Below, piece after piece: positions 1 through 8,192 of a stretch of DNA of 52,217 nt (its first letter is position 1; every line of letters begins with the position of its first letter). The DNA comes from an uncultured bacterium (lineage in GTDB: Bacteria > Bacillota > Clostridia > Oscillospirales > Ruminococcaceae). A program made the position numbers and the translations under genes. The DNA lies in the NCBI GenBank assembly GCA_934875375.1, contig CAKXHL010000015.1:1-52217 (forward strand), read 5' to 3'. Under the pieces are notes generated by a model. That model was not told the DNA's origin, did no database searches, and saw only the letters and a list, made by a program, of their open reading frames with translations.

Positions 1-141
1 AATGACGAGTCTGAATATCCGCTAAAGCGGATTGGCCTGAATTTTCCGGTGTTCAAGGATGGCGGGGAAGTTACGGAACTTTTGTGGGACAAAGGGAATA
101 CCGTTGAATGTGTCTGCCTTTTCTCCAGAACGAATTTATAA
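1..141 (+). CDS. C-terminal end of an unknown protein (partial)
   Basis: Frame 1 is open from the window edge and closes with TAA at 139-141, giving 46 residues of a protein that begins outside the window. The tail reads GNTVECVCLFSRTNL. I do not recognise the family. The last residues faintly recall the end of TrmA/RlmD-type RNA methyltransferases, but the preceding residues do not fit. The 99 bases after it hold a T-run near 184-189 without a convincing stem. Nothing links it functionally to the fragment that follows. Confidence 0.4.
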   Translation, partial: NDESEYPLKRIGLNFPVFKDGGEVTELLWDKGNTVECVCLFSRTNL

Positions 142-240
142 TGATCAACCATGCTGTCCAAAGGGGACCTCTGGGGAATGGCCTTTTTTCTAAAAGCAGA
201 GAAATCTTTTGATTCATTATTTAATTAAAAGGAGCCGTTC

Positions 241-549
241 ATGCACACACAGAAAAATGATCAGATAATGTTTGCATTTTATCGCTGGGATGCAAAAATC
301 AAACCCTGTAAGGAGCAGGATCTTTTCGATATTTGCCGACAATCGCAGTCGCTTATCCGGCAGCTTTTGAATTTGGTTTTTGAAATTCATCTGGTGGATC
401 TCGACCGCACCTACCACCGGAACTTTCCCGGCGTTGATCTGGGTGAAAAGGGCGGATTCTGTGTGCAGGTTACTTCTCAGGTCAGTGCATCCAAAGTCAC
501 TCATATGTCATTGATATTACACGGCAAGAAGACGCTCTTTTATCCTTAA
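241..549 (+). pseudogene. SMEK-domain-like N-terminal fragment
   Basis: An ATG with a good ribosome site (AAAAGGAG, 7 bases upstream) opens a 102-residue frame. Residues about 44-80 contain LLNLVFEIHLVDLDR, then NFPGVDLG and VQVTSQ. This resembles the signature of the SMEK domain, in which an LLNL..G..L.N.N segment precedes PGIDLGD and QVTS. SMEK domains normally sit at the N-terminus of longer proteins and continue after the QVTS motif, whereas this frame stops about 25 residues later. I infer a truncated remnant of a larger gene. An overlapping minus-strand frame has no family signature or ribosome site and was set aside. The SMEK assignment is from memory of the motif. Confidence 0.45.
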
Positions 550-637
550 TGATTGTTCTGGCAATCGACGCAGCAAAGTGTTCGAACGGCAATTAGTTTT
601 TTGCCTGAGTGTTCCATAGAAAGAGTAGAACTCAGAA

Positions 638-669
638 AGGCCCCAGGAGTCAAATTTCTCCTGAGGCCT
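638..669 (-). terminator. Terminator after glycerate kinase
   Basis: Arms AGGCCCCAGGAG (638-649) and CTCCTGAGGCCT (658-669) form a near-perfect 12-base stem with an 8-base loop, 15 bases beyond the glycerate kinase stop. The T-tract on the minus strand is short (TTT), so termination may be moderate. Confidence 0.6.
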
Positions 670-683
670 GTTAGTTCGTGATA

Positions 684-1820
684 TTAAAAGGATCCCGAAA
701 TCTGAAGCAACCGCATCAGATTATCCATCGTCTTTGCCAGATCGTTTTCTGCCCGCATTTTTGCTTGCTCATACGGCACCGCCACACGGTTGATACTGAA
801 AACCGCACTGACGCCTTCATGATAAACCTTCTCAATATCATCTCCCACATCTCCCACGACTGCAATTAGAGGAATCCCCATTTTCTTTGCGCGCCGCGCC
901 GTACCGATCACAACCTTTCCGCGCAGAGACTGGGTGTCAAGCTTTCCTTCTCCGCTAAATATCAGATCAGCGCCCTGTGCCAATTCTTCAAAATGAACGG
1001 TGTCCAACACCGCATCAATTCCCATTTGAAGCTGTGCGCCAAAGAAAGCAGCCAGCCCTCCTCCCATACCACCGGCGGCGCCGGAACCAGGCAGGTGGGC
1101 GATTTCTCTCCCCAAAGACTGTTTTACCACGCGAGCCAAATGGGAAAGATTGCTATCCAGCCGCTGCACCATCTGGGGATCTGCACCTTTTTGAGGACCA
1201 AATACTGCCGCCGCGCCATGGATACCGCACAAAGGATTATCAATATCGCACATGGCGATCATCTCTATCTTCCGCAAAGCGGGAAGTATTCCGCTTACAT
1301 CTATCTGTGAAATCCGGTGCAGGGTTCCACCTACCGGAATAAACGGTCGTTTGTTTTCATCTTGAAATAAAACACCCAACGCTGCGGCAGCCCCTGCTCC
1401 TCCGTCATTGGTAGCAGATCCGCCCAACCCTACTATCATCCTGGAGCAGCCGGATTCGACGGCGTGGGCAATCAACTGTCCCACGCCATAGGTCGTAGTC
1501 TGATCGGGTCGTTTTCGTTTTCCAACCAGTGGAAGTCCCGCCGCTGCTGCCATCTCGATGACCGCTGTGCGGTCCGGCAAAATGCCATAAAAACCTTTTA
1601 TCGGTTCAAAATATGGCCCCCTTATAGGCAATGTTATTTTTTCTCCGCCCACTGCTGCCAAAAAGGCATCTACGCTGCCCTCTCCGCCATCCGCAACCGG
1701 TACGGACAAGACCTGTGCCTGCGGAAAAAATGATAGAACCTCTTTTTTCATAATGCAGCAGATTTCTTGAGAAGACATTGTTCCTTTAAAGGAATCCGGA
1801 ACCAGTACAATTTTGTTCAT
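684..1820 (-). CDS. glxK: Glycerate kinase, GlxK/GarK family
   Basis: This cytosolic enzyme phosphorylates D-glycerate with ATP, feeding glycerate into lower glycolysis; members of this family (Gly_kinase) usually give 2-phosphoglycerate. The 378-residue length is normal. Family motifs are all present: PDSFKGTMSS at residues 8-17, VADGGEGSVDAF at 42-53, GLGGSATNDGGAG at 131-143, a glycine-rich GSGAAGGMGGG near 246, and FSGEGKLD near 289. The ATG is preceded by GAAAGGAG with suitable spacing. The gene stands alone on the minus strand, divergent from nagZ, with its own terminator. Substrate is inferred from the family; no sugar-acid operon surrounds it. Confidence 0.93.
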   Translation of the reverse strand: MNKIVLVPDSFKGTMSSQEICCIMKKEVLSFFPQAQVLSVPVADGGEGSVDAFLAAVGGEKITLPIRGPYFEPIKGFYGILPDRTAVIEMAAAAGLPLVGKRKRPDQTTTYGVGQLIAHAVESGCSRMIVGLGGSATNDGGAGAAAALGVLFQDENKRPFIPVGGTLHRISQIDVSGILPALRKIEMIAMCDIDNPLCGIHGAAAVFGPQKGADPQMVQRLDSNLSHLARVVKQSLGREIAHLPGSGAAGGMGGGLAAFFGAQLQMGIDAVLDTVHFEELAQGADLIFSGEGKLDTQSLRGKVVIGTARRAKKMGIPLIAVVGDVGDDIEKVYHEGVSAVFSINRVAVPYEQAKMRAENDLAKTMDNLMRLLQISGSF

Positions 1821-1954
1821 CAGATACTCCTTTCAATTTTGGCTAAAGCAGTATAAATCAATGCGTTCGTTTTCATGTCTTGTTTTGTTCAGCATAGCAC
1901 ATTCTGCTCTGAAAAAAAGAATTGCGTTTCTTTCTGTTTCTTCGAACCAGCTTG

Positions 1955-1963
1955 TGCTATAAT
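1955..1963 (+). promoter_or_regulatory. Extended -10 promoter upstream of nagZ-like gene
   Basis: TGCTATAAT is an extended -10 element (TGn plus TATAAT). No strong -35 hexamer lies 16-18 bases upstream, as is common for extended -10 promoters. The roughly 110-base leader contains a hairpin, GGCGT at 1972-1976 pairing with ACGCC at 1999-2003 with further inner pairing. Its role is unknown. Confidence 0.55.
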
Positions 1964-2081
1964 AACCTCACGGCGTTGCCGGAAATCAAAGATTCCCGAC
2001 GCCTGAGAGAATTACGACAAGTAAGACCTGTATATCTCTCCAAAGAGGAATTCTATTTTAATCATTGAAAGGGACCGATCT

Positions 2082-3461
2082 ATGCTGAAAAAAATTCTTT
2101 CTATCTTTCTCGTTCTTCTTTTTTTATCGGGTTGTAGTTTACCGTCTCTACAAACATCCGGCAGTGATGTTGACCGCACATCCTCTCCAGAAAGTTTTTC
2201 CTCCACAGAATGGATAACGACAAAAGGGACAGTGGAAGATGCCTCTATGAACAGCTTGCTGATTCGCACTGAGCAGGCAGAGTATTTTCGCTTTTCCACG
2301 GAAAACGCACAAATGGAGTTTGGTGAAACCGGACTTTTGCTTGGCCAGCAGGTGGAAGTAACCTACTTGCTGTCACAGGCAGATCCGATTCCCGCTACAA
2401 CTGTCCGGCTGCTGGCGGAAGAAATTTCTGCCGAGAACAAATTGTTAATAAACATTCTCCACTCCATGACATTGGAAGAAAAAGTTGCTCAGATGTTTTT
2501 TGTGCGCTGTCCGGCGGAGTACGCTGACCAAACAGTATTAAAATGGCAAATCGGCGGTTTTATCCTGTTTGGTCGGGATTTTTCCGGAAAAACGCCAGAT
2601 CAGCTGCGGCAAAATATTGCCGATTATCAGCAAAATGCAAAAACCCCTCTGTTCATTGGCGCGGATGAAGAAGGCGGCGAGGTAATTCGCGCCAGCCGCC
2701 ACAGCCAATTCCGTGCTGTCCCCTTTCCCTCCCCTCAGGATCTGTATGCACGGGGCGGGCTGGATTCTGTTTTAGAAGATGCCAAAGATAAGTCTTCCTT
2801 TCTACTGGATCTTGGCATTAATGTAAATCTTGCACCGGTTTGCGATGTGTCCGTTAATCCTGCCGATTATATTTACAAACGCACTTTGGGAAAAGATGCC
2901 CGCACTACTGCTTCTTACATAGAGGCAGTAGTACAGCAGATGCAGAAAAGTGGTATCGGAAGTGTGCTTAAGCATTTCCCCGGCTATGGGCCAAATGGTG
3001 ATACTCATTTGGGATTTGTGCGGGATGACCGCCCGATGGAGACTTTCCTAAAAGAGGATTTTCTTCCCTTTCAGGCTGGAATTGACGCAGGTGCCCCCAG
3101 TATTTTAGTCAGTCACAACATCGTCAGCTGTATGGACAGCTCTTTGCCGGCGTCTCTCTCGCCTGTTGTCCATCAGCTGCTGCGGGAAAATTTAAAGTTT
3201 GATGGCGTGATTCTGACAGACGATCTGTCCATGAATGCCATCTGCTCTCAGTACGGTCTGGAGGAATCTGCCGTTCTGGCGGTTCAGGCGGGAAATGATA
3301 TGATAATCAGCACAGATTTTGAGGCCCAGATTCCTGCGGTTCTGCAAGCCGTGCAGGACGGAACTGTTCCCCAGTCACAGATTGACAATTCCGTGCTGCG
3401 TATCCTTCGGTGGAAACAGCAGCTGGGACTATTGACGGCGGAAGGAGAAAAAATCTCTTGA
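2082..3461 (+). CDS. nagZ: Lipoprotein glycoside hydrolase family 3 (NagZ-type beta-N-acetylhexosaminidase)
   Basis: The product likely removes N-acetylglucosamine from muropeptides or other N-acetylhexosaminides outside the cell. A signal peptide ends in the lipobox LSGC (Cys18), so it should be a lipid-anchored membrane-surface protein. Residues about 46-112 form an extra beta-rich region of unknown role. The GH3 barrel follows from about 125. KHFPGYG at 297-303 and DTH at 307-309 supply the NagZ-type acid/base Asp-His pair, and ILTDDLSMNA at 377-386 holds the nucleophile Asp (D380 by family comparison). Length is 459 residues. It heads a plus-strand run with a GNAT and a Nif3-like gene that overlap or abut. 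Substrate is inferred from the NagZ motif. Confidence 0.88.
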   Translation: MLKKILSIFLVLLFLSGCSLPSLQTSGSDVDRTSSPESFSSTEWITTKGTVEDASMNSLLIRTEQAEYFRFSTENAQMEFGETGLLLGQQVEVTYLLSQADPIPATTVRLLAEEISAENKLLINILHSMTLEEKVAQMFFVRCPAEYADQTVLKWQIGGFILFGRDFSGKTPDQLRQNIADYQQNAKTPLFIGADEEGGEVIRASRHSQFRAVPFPSPQDLYARGGLDSVLEDAKDKSSFLLDLGINVNLAPVCDVSVNPADYIYKRTLGKDARTTASYIEAVVQQMQKSGIGSVLKHFPGYGPNGDTHLGFVRDDRPMETFLKEDFLPFQAGIDAGAPSILVSHNIVSCMDSSLPASLSPVVHQLLRENLKFDGVILTDDLSMNAICSQYGLEESAVLAVQAGNDMIISTDFEAQIPAVLQAVQDGTVPQSQIDNSVLRILRWKQQLGLLTAEGEKIS

Positions 3462-3949
3462 CAAAAATCCTCGGTCCAGGGTATCTTGGCAACAAAGAAA
3501 TTCATCTGGTACTTGCTAATCTCACCAGAGCAGTCCCAGAGAAAGGCTACCTGCCCGCATATTTTTTTCAGATCCGCCGATGCCGGGATGAAACACTTTT
3601 AGGCAGCTGTACACTGAGAGTAGGAGAAACTGCTGCGATAGCATACAGCGGTCATATTGGATATGCTATTGCCCCAGAACATCGGGGGAACCGGTATGCG
3701 GCCAAAGCCTTATCCCTTTTACTGCCGCTTGGGTTTCGCTGTGGGCTGCGGCAGATTGTCATCACCTGCCAGCCGGACAACCTGGCTTCGCGCCGCACCT
3801 GCCTGCTTGCAGGCGGAGTTTTTGCTGGCATTGTGTCGGTTCCTTGTTGGCATGAAATGTATCTTACCGGACGCAAGGAGGTCTGCCGCTACCTTTTTGT
3901 GTCGGAGGAATATAAAAATACGGCAAAAGAAAGATCGGAGGTTTTTTGA
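3458..3949 (+). CDS. GNAT-family N-acetyltransferase
   Basis: A GCN5-related acetyltransferase that would transfer an acetyl group from acetyl-CoA to an unknown amine. The acetyl-CoA loop region is HIGYAIAPEHRGNRYAAKAL, followed by CQPDNLASRRTCLLAGG, the usual strand and helix after the loop. An upstream ATG at 3410 lies inside nagZ. I prefer TTG at 3458, which overlaps the nagZ stop as TTGA and has GGAAGGAG 10 bases upstream, giving 163 residues. The next gene starts immediately after its stop. Translational coupling suggests one transcript with nagZ and the Nif3-like gene. Confidence 0.8.
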   Translation: MTKILGPGYLGNKEIHLVLANLTRAVPEKGYLPAYFFQIRRCRDETLLGSCTLRVGETAAIAYSGHIGYAIAPEHRGNRYAAKALSLLLPLGFRCGLRQIVITCQPDNLASRRTCLLAGGVFAGIVSVPCWHEMYLTGRKEVCRYLFVSEEYKNTAKERSEVF

Positions 3950-4729
3950 ATGCTGGTAAGCGATGTTTTTTCTTATTTGGATGAATTGGCTCCTTTTTCC
4001 TATTCTATGGATTTTGATAACAGCGGTCTCCTGATAGGAGATCCGTCGCAATCGGTCAAAAAAATTCTGGTAGCACTGGACTGCACAAAATCCGTAGTGA
4101 GCAAAGCCAGAGAGATGGGAGCCGACTTGATTGTTACCCATCATCCGGTTATCTTTGATCCGCTGAAAAACGTAATGGTCGGATCCGTCCCCCATCAGTT
4201 GATCTGCGCTGGGATTTCGATTATTTGTGCTCACACCAATTTGGATTTGGCTCGCGGCGGCGTAAACGATCAGCTTGCCCGACGGCTGGAACTCAAATGT
4301 TTGGAAGGACTGTCTCCCATCTCCTGCACCGATCGTAATGGGAATACGGTAACCGAATATTTGGGAAGGATATCTTTTCTGCCTGAACCGCTCGAACCGA
4401 AACAGTTCGCCTGTTTTGTAAAAGAACGCTTAGGCGGAAACATCCGGTACGTCAGCGGGAACCGTCCGGTCCACCGGGTGGCTGTCTGTGGCGGTTCCGG
4501 GGCCGACTGTCTGGCCGACGCAATCCATGTTGGCGCGGATGCGTTGGTAACTTCGGAGATAAAACATCATATTTTTCTTCTTGCGGCCCAACAAGGCATT
4601 ACGTTGGTGGATGCCGGCCATTTTCATACGGAAGATGTTGTGATAGAGCCTCTTTGTCAACAGCTAAGAGCTGCTTTCCCCGAAACGGAAGTGTTGGCCT
4701 ATCACTTAGATGAAATCCGCATTTTATAA
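3950..4729 (+). CDS. Nif3-like dinuclear metal-centre protein (YqfO family)
   Basis: Members of this family form hexamers with two metal ions per subunit. The molecular function is unsettled, though some are annotated GTP cyclohydrolase I type 2. Metal-ligand motifs are visible: THHP (H64, H65), AHTNLD near residues 94-99, and GHFHTED near 226, where His and Glu complete the site. The length of 259 residues matches the short form without the inserted PII-like domain. ATG follows the previous stop directly, and the ribosome site GGAGG lies inside the end of the GNAT gene. In many Firmicutes this gene neighbours rpoD and trmK, which is not the case here. Confidence 0.88.
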   Translation: MLVSDVFSYLDELAPFSYSMDFDNSGLLIGDPSQSVKKILVALDCTKSVVSKAREMGADLIVTHHPVIFDPLKNVMVGSVPHQLICAGISIICAHTNLDLARGGVNDQLARRLELKCLEGLSPISCTDRNGNTVTEYLGRISFLPEPLEPKQFACFVKERLGGNIRYVSGNRPVHRVAVCGGSGADCLADAIHVGADALVTSEIKHHIFLLAAQQGITLVDAGHFHTEDVVIEPLCQQLRAAFPETEVLAYHLDEIRIL

Positions 4730-4871
4730 GGCATAAAAAGTATTTCTGTGCGTCCGTTTTTTCTTCTTGCAGCGGTCATTCATAGCCGGCTTTGGTTTGA
4801 CCACCTATTTTTTAGAATCCAGGATATTAACGCTCGCATTTGCAGGTACGGCAGGATTTTCCTCTTTTCAC

Positions 4872-4904
4872 AAAAAACCGCAGTCTTATTGACTGCGGTT
4901 TTTT
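4872..4904. terminator. Bidirectional terminator between Nif3-like gene and aldolase
   Basis: A perfect 10-base stem, AACCGCAGTC (4876-4885) and GACTGCGGTT (4891-4900), has a 5-base loop. A's precede it and T's follow it, so it can terminate both convergent transcripts. Confidence 0.9.
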
Positions 4905-4917
4905 AATGACTCGCAAA

Positions 4918-5781
4918 TTAAGCTTTGTTGATTGAACCAAACAACTCCATTTTTTCTTTTACCGTATCTTTAATTGCCTGTGTGCCAGGAGCCAGAAGCT
5001 TTCTGGGATCGAAGCCTTTGCCTTCCAGATCTTTTCCGGCCTCAATATATTTACGGGTTGCTTCAGCAAATGCCAACTGACATTCCGTGTTGACATTAAT
5101 TTTGGAAACACCCAAGGAAATTGCTTTTTGAATCATATCTGCCGGAATCCCAGTACCACCATGCAAAACCAGAGGCATACCCGGAGTTTTTTCCTGGATT
5201 TTTGCCAGCACCTCAAAATTCAAGCCTTTCCAGTTATCAGGATATTTTCCGTGAATATTACCGATACCGGCAGCCAGCATCGTAACACCCAAATCAGCGA
5301 TCATCTTGCACTCGTCCGGATCTGCAACCTCACCGCCGCCGACAACGCCATCTTCTTCGCCGCCGATAGCGCCTACTTCCGCTTCTACCGAAATTCCTTT
5401 TTCATTCGCCAGCGCAATAATCTCTTTGGTTTTTTCAATATTCTCTTTAATCGGATAATGGGAACCGTCAAACATAACAGAGGAAAATCCCGCTTCAATG
5501 ACAGCTTTTGCACCCTCATAGGTGCCGTGGTCAATGTGTAGCGCAACCGGAACCGTAATCTTCATGTCTTTGAGCAAGCCGTTTACCATACCGACAACAG
5601 CATCCCAGCCGCCCATATATTTTCCCGCGCCTTCGGATACACCCAGAATGACAGGAGAATTGTTTTCCTGTGCAGTTTGTAGGATCGCTTTGGTCCATTC
5701 TAAGTTATTGATATTAAACTGACCGACGGCATATTTGCCCTCTTTCGCCTTGGTAAGCATTTCTTTTGCGGAAACCAGCAT
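4918..5781 (-). CDS. fba: Class II fructose-bisphosphate aldolase
   Basis: This zinc enzyme cleaves fructose 1,6-bisphosphate to dihydroxyacetone phosphate and glyceraldehyde 3-phosphate in glycolysis. LHIDHGTYEGA at residues 81-91 has the catalytic Asp84 and zinc ligand His85. EAEVGAIGG, GNIHGKYP, LHGGTG and INVNTECQ carry the remaining metal and phosphate contacts. A longer frame opens at 5847, but the ATG at 5781 has a perfect AGGAGG eight bases upstream and the strong promoter at 5819-5847 overlaps the longer version, so 287 residues is the likely product. A close tagatose-bisphosphate aldolase cannot be excluded by sequence alone. It is monocistronic, with a terminator downstream. Confidence 0.93.
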   Translation of the reverse strand: MLVSAKEMLTKAKEGKYAVGQFNINNLEWTKAILQTAQENNSPVILGVSEGAGKYMGGWDAVVGMVNGLLKDMKITVPVALHIDHGTYEGAKAVIEAGFSSVMFDGSHYPIKENIEKTKEIIALANEKGISVEAEVGAIGGEEDGVVGGGEVADPDECKMIADLGVTMLAAGIGNIHGKYPDNWKGLNFEVLAKIQEKTPGMPLVLHGGTGIPADMIQKAISLGVSKINVNTECQLAFAEATRKYIEAGKDLEGKGFDPRKLLAPGTQAIKDTVKEKMELFGSINKA

Positions 5782-5818
5782 TTTAACTCCTCCTAAATTT
5801 CGCAGATTTGCTTCTTTT

Positions 5819-5847
5819 ATTATAGTAGATTGTCTAAAAAAAAGCAA
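5819..5847 (-). promoter_or_regulatory. Sigma-A promoter of fba
   Basis: On the minus strand TTGCTT (5842-5847), a 17-base spacer and TATAAT (5819-5824) lie about 38 bases before the aldolase ATG. This near-consensus promoter also argues against the longer aldolase start. Confidence 0.85.
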
Positions 5848-5892
5848 ACCTTTTTCATAATTTTTACAATAATAGAATAAAAACTTTTATTG

Positions 5893-5926
5893 ATAAAATA
5901 GAACCGACTACAGTCGCAGCCGGTTC
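5893..5926 (-). terminator. Terminator after the CorC-operon membrane protein
   Basis: Arms GAACCGACT (5901-5909) and AGCCGGTTC (5918-5926) make a 9-base stem, one G-T pair included. On the minus strand it is followed by TATTTTAT, ten bases after the stop codon. Confidence 0.6.
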
Positions 5927-5935
5927 GTCATCATT

Positions 5936-6697
5936 TTATGCAGCCGGACTCCCGGAAACTGCCGCTGCGTCCTGCGTAGCAACACTTTGTGTGCCTGCCG
6001 CGCCGCTTTGTTGTTCAGCTTCCCAGGTATCCAACCCTTTAATGGATAAGATATGGTAACCATCTTTTACTTTTTTCATCTGATAAATCATATACTTATC
6101 CGGCTCCGGTTCATATTTGGAGCCGCCCACAGCGGCTTCCCACAAGGTTCCCGGCGGGATATACCCTACTGTCAGCGTATACAAATCGCCTTTTTTTTCG
6201 ATCTTTGTTACCTGAGGGGTATATTGGCTGGTCTGCCCCATAACCGGAACGCCATAAGTCTTGGTTTCCGGATCGTAAGGATAGGTAACATCGAAATCTT
6301 CTATGGTTTGATGCTGCAGTTTTATTTCCGGCCCGTAAAGTTTCGCCGCATATACATCCAAATCCGAAGCGGGAACTACCAGCATAGCGCTCTCATCATA
6401 GGTGTATTTGTCTGTATTGCTCAACAAAGTACCCCACAAAGAGGACTGTAATAAAAACAATGAATCCGCATGTTCCGGCGAATCAAATTCTACCGGGTCA
6501 AACATAACCACTGGAAGCAGATAATCCTCAAATTCCGATTTTTCTTTTGTGTTATCCATAATTTGATTGGTCAGCCGAATACAAAATCCGGCTACTGAAA
6601 CCAAGCCAATCACGGCCAAAACCAGAAACACTCCACCCAAAGGCAATGCATATTTGCTTCTGCGTTTATGTTTATTCAATGGGCTTTGCCTTTCCAT
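5936..6697 (-). CDS. Unknown membrane-anchored protein
   Basis: I do not recognise a family. The 253-residue protein has a basic N-terminus (KHKRRSKY), one membrane span at about residues 18-42, and then an extracytoplasmic region of about 190 residues. This region contains a conserved-looking segment DFDVTYPYDPETKTYGVPV and a beta-rich stretch ending near LSIKG. The last 25 residues are Ala/Ser/Gln-rich and probably disordered. GTTGAGGT precedes the ATG. It begins 20 bases after the CorC-type transporter gene and shares its transcript, so a role linked to that transporter is possible but not shown. Confidence 0.7.
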   Translation of the reverse strand: MERQSPLNKHKRRSKYALPLGGVFLVLAVIGLVSVAGFCIRLTNQIMDNTKEKSEFEDYLLPVVMFDPVEFDSPEHADSLFLLQSSLWGTLLSNTDKYTYDESAMLVVPASDLDVYAAKLYGPEIKLQHQTIEDFDVTYPYDPETKTYGVPVMGQTSQYTPQVTKIEKKGDLYTLTVGYIPPGTLWEAAVGGSKYEPEPDKYMIYQMKKVKDGYHILSIKGLDTWEAEQQSGAAGTQSVATQDAAAVSGSPAA

Positions 6698-6717
6698 AGC
6701 GATACCTCAACTTTCTA

Positions 6718-8025
6718 TCAGTCCCCGTCCGGCTGCTCTGGCAAAATCTCCAACCGAATCCGACCAATCCGCTGTTCTTCTACTTGCAGAACGGTCACTT
6801 TCAGCCTGCCGCAGACAAAACTCTCCATCGGTTCCGGAATATGCTCCAGTTTCTCTAATACCCAGCCGCTGACCGAATGATAATCACTGTCGAAATTCGG
6901 AGGGGTATATCCAATTTCTTCGAACAGATCGTCCAGATCCACCTCTCCTGCCGTTTCAAAACAATTGTCATTTACGCGGGTAATGCCTTCCGGAATTTCA
7001 TCACTCTCGTCATAAATTTCCCCGACCAGTTCCTCCAGAATATCTTCCATGGTCACCAGACCATAGGTTCCGCCGTAATCATCGGTTACGATTGCCATAT
7101 GCTGGTTTTGTTTTTGCAGCATATTCAGTACTGCCGGAATCTTCATAGAGCGATGGACAAATACGCACTGGTGCATCAAACGGCGGACATCCAATCCCTG
7201 TTTGCCATGCTGCACCATTTCATCGAACATATCACGCAGATACAAAACGCCAATGATTTTATCCACTGAATGCTCATATACAGGGATACGGGAATAATGT
7301 TCTGGCACAATCTTTTCTAAGATTTCGTCGATACTCTCATCCACATCCACGCATACCATATCCACGCGCGGAACAGCAATTTTTTCCGCAGGCGTTTCAT
7401 CAAACTCCAGTGCAGACTGCACCAAAGAGCTTTCCTCTTTTCCCAAAACGCCTTCATTTTCAATGGTTTCGATAATATACTTTAACTCTTCTTCCGTAAC
7501 GGAAGGCTGCTTTTTTTCTCCCTTGAACAGGTTAATAAATCCATGCTGCATTTTTAAAAACAGAAACGAAACCGGTGTCAGTACCGTAATAAAAGCCAGC
7601 AGCACACCACATACGCCCAACGCAACTTTCTCGCTGTGTTCTTTCGCAAAGGTCTTTGGCAATATTTCGCCAAAAATCAATACAACAATCGTAACCACTA
7701 CGGTGGAAACCCAAGTACCTGCATTCCCCATCCAAGAGGTGAACAGCACCGCTGCGATGGAGGATATTGCAATGTTCACCAAGTTGTTGCCGATCAAAAT
7801 GCTTGAAAGGGTCTTTTCGTACATTTCCGCGATTTTCAAAGCCATAGCGGCTTTTTTGTCACCTGCATCAGCATAGTTTTTCAAGCGGATGGTATTCACG
7901 GTAGCAAACGCGGTCTCTGATGCGGAAAAAAACGCCGAACCCGCCAAAAGTGCTACCAATCCTAAGTACACTTGCCATCCTATGTCTTCCAAAGTTGTAC
8001 CAGCTCCATAACAAAAAATTTTCAT
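6718..8025 (-). CDS. CNNM/CorC (HlyC/CorC) family transporter with CBS pair
   Basis: An integral membrane protein of the family linked to magnesium and cobalt transport or efflux. The first 190 residues form a CNNM (DUF21) membrane domain with about four spans; SASETAFATVN near residue 33 is its hallmark. Two CBS domains at about 210-335 include VCVDVDESIDEIL and VTDDYGGTYGLVTMEDILEELVGEI. The C-terminal CorC_HlyC domain ends in LKVTVLQVEEQRIGRIRLE. Length 435 is typical. The ATG has TAGGA upstream within a small palindrome, and a strong promoter lies 24 bases before it. The ion transported is not determined by the sequence. Confidence 0.9.
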   Translation of the reverse strand: MKIFCYGAGTTLEDIGWQVYLGLVALLAGSAFFSASETAFATVNTIRLKNYADAGDKKAAMALKIAEMYEKTLSSILIGNNLVNIAISSIAAVLFTSWMGNAGTWVSTVVVTIVVLIFGEILPKTFAKEHSEKVALGVCGVLLAFITVLTPVSFLFLKMQHGFINLFKGEKKQPSVTEEELKYIIETIENEGVLGKEESSLVQSALEFDETPAEKIAVPRVDMVCVDVDESIDEILEKIVPEHYSRIPVYEHSVDKIIGVLYLRDMFDEMVQHGKQGLDVRRLMHQCVFVHRSMKIPAVLNMLQKQNQHMAIVTDDYGGTYGLVTMEDILEELVGEIYDESDEIPEGITRVNDNCFETAGEVDLDDLFEEIGYTPPNFDSDYHSVSGWVLEKLEHIPEPMESFVCGRLKVTVLQVEEQRIGRIRLEILPEQPDGD

Positions 8026-8048
8026 AGGAGATCCTATGAATCGTTGTC

Positions 8049-8077
8049 ATTATAGCAAAAACCATTCCTCAACACAA
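8049..8077 (-). promoter_or_regulatory. Sigma-A promoter of the CorC operon
   Basis: Minus strand TTGTGT (8072-8077), 17-base spacer, TATAAT (8049-8054), about 24 bases upstream of the CorC-family ATG. Confidence 0.8.
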
Positions 8078-8153
8078 GGTTTCTCCCCTACAATTCACAA
8101 TTTCCTAACTTTTTGAGATCTTTTCACCTCCTTTTTTCACTGATTCATCACAT

Positions 8154-8177
8154 AAAAAAGGCCGGCCAAAGCCGGTC
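8154..8177 (-). terminator. Terminator after pnp
   Basis: On the minus strand the stem CCGGC/GCCGG, flanked by further pairs, is followed by TTTTTT (8154-8159), 16 bases beyond the pnp stop. It closes the long rimP-to-pnp operon. Confidence 0.8.
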
Positions 8178-8192
8178 TTTTCGTTTTTCTGA

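Noticed and set aside
1..141. Resemblance of VECVCLFSR to the C-terminus of TrmA/RlmD methyltransferases
   Set aside because: The preceding residues do not fit that family, and the fragment is too short.
217..504. Minus-strand 95-residue frame opposite the SMEK-like fragment
   Set aside because: No ribosome site or family pattern; the plus strand has both.
8124..8133. Perfect minus-strand AAGGAGGTGA ribosome site between pnp and the CorC promoter
   Set aside because: No start codon with an open frame follows; it lies upstream of the promoter.
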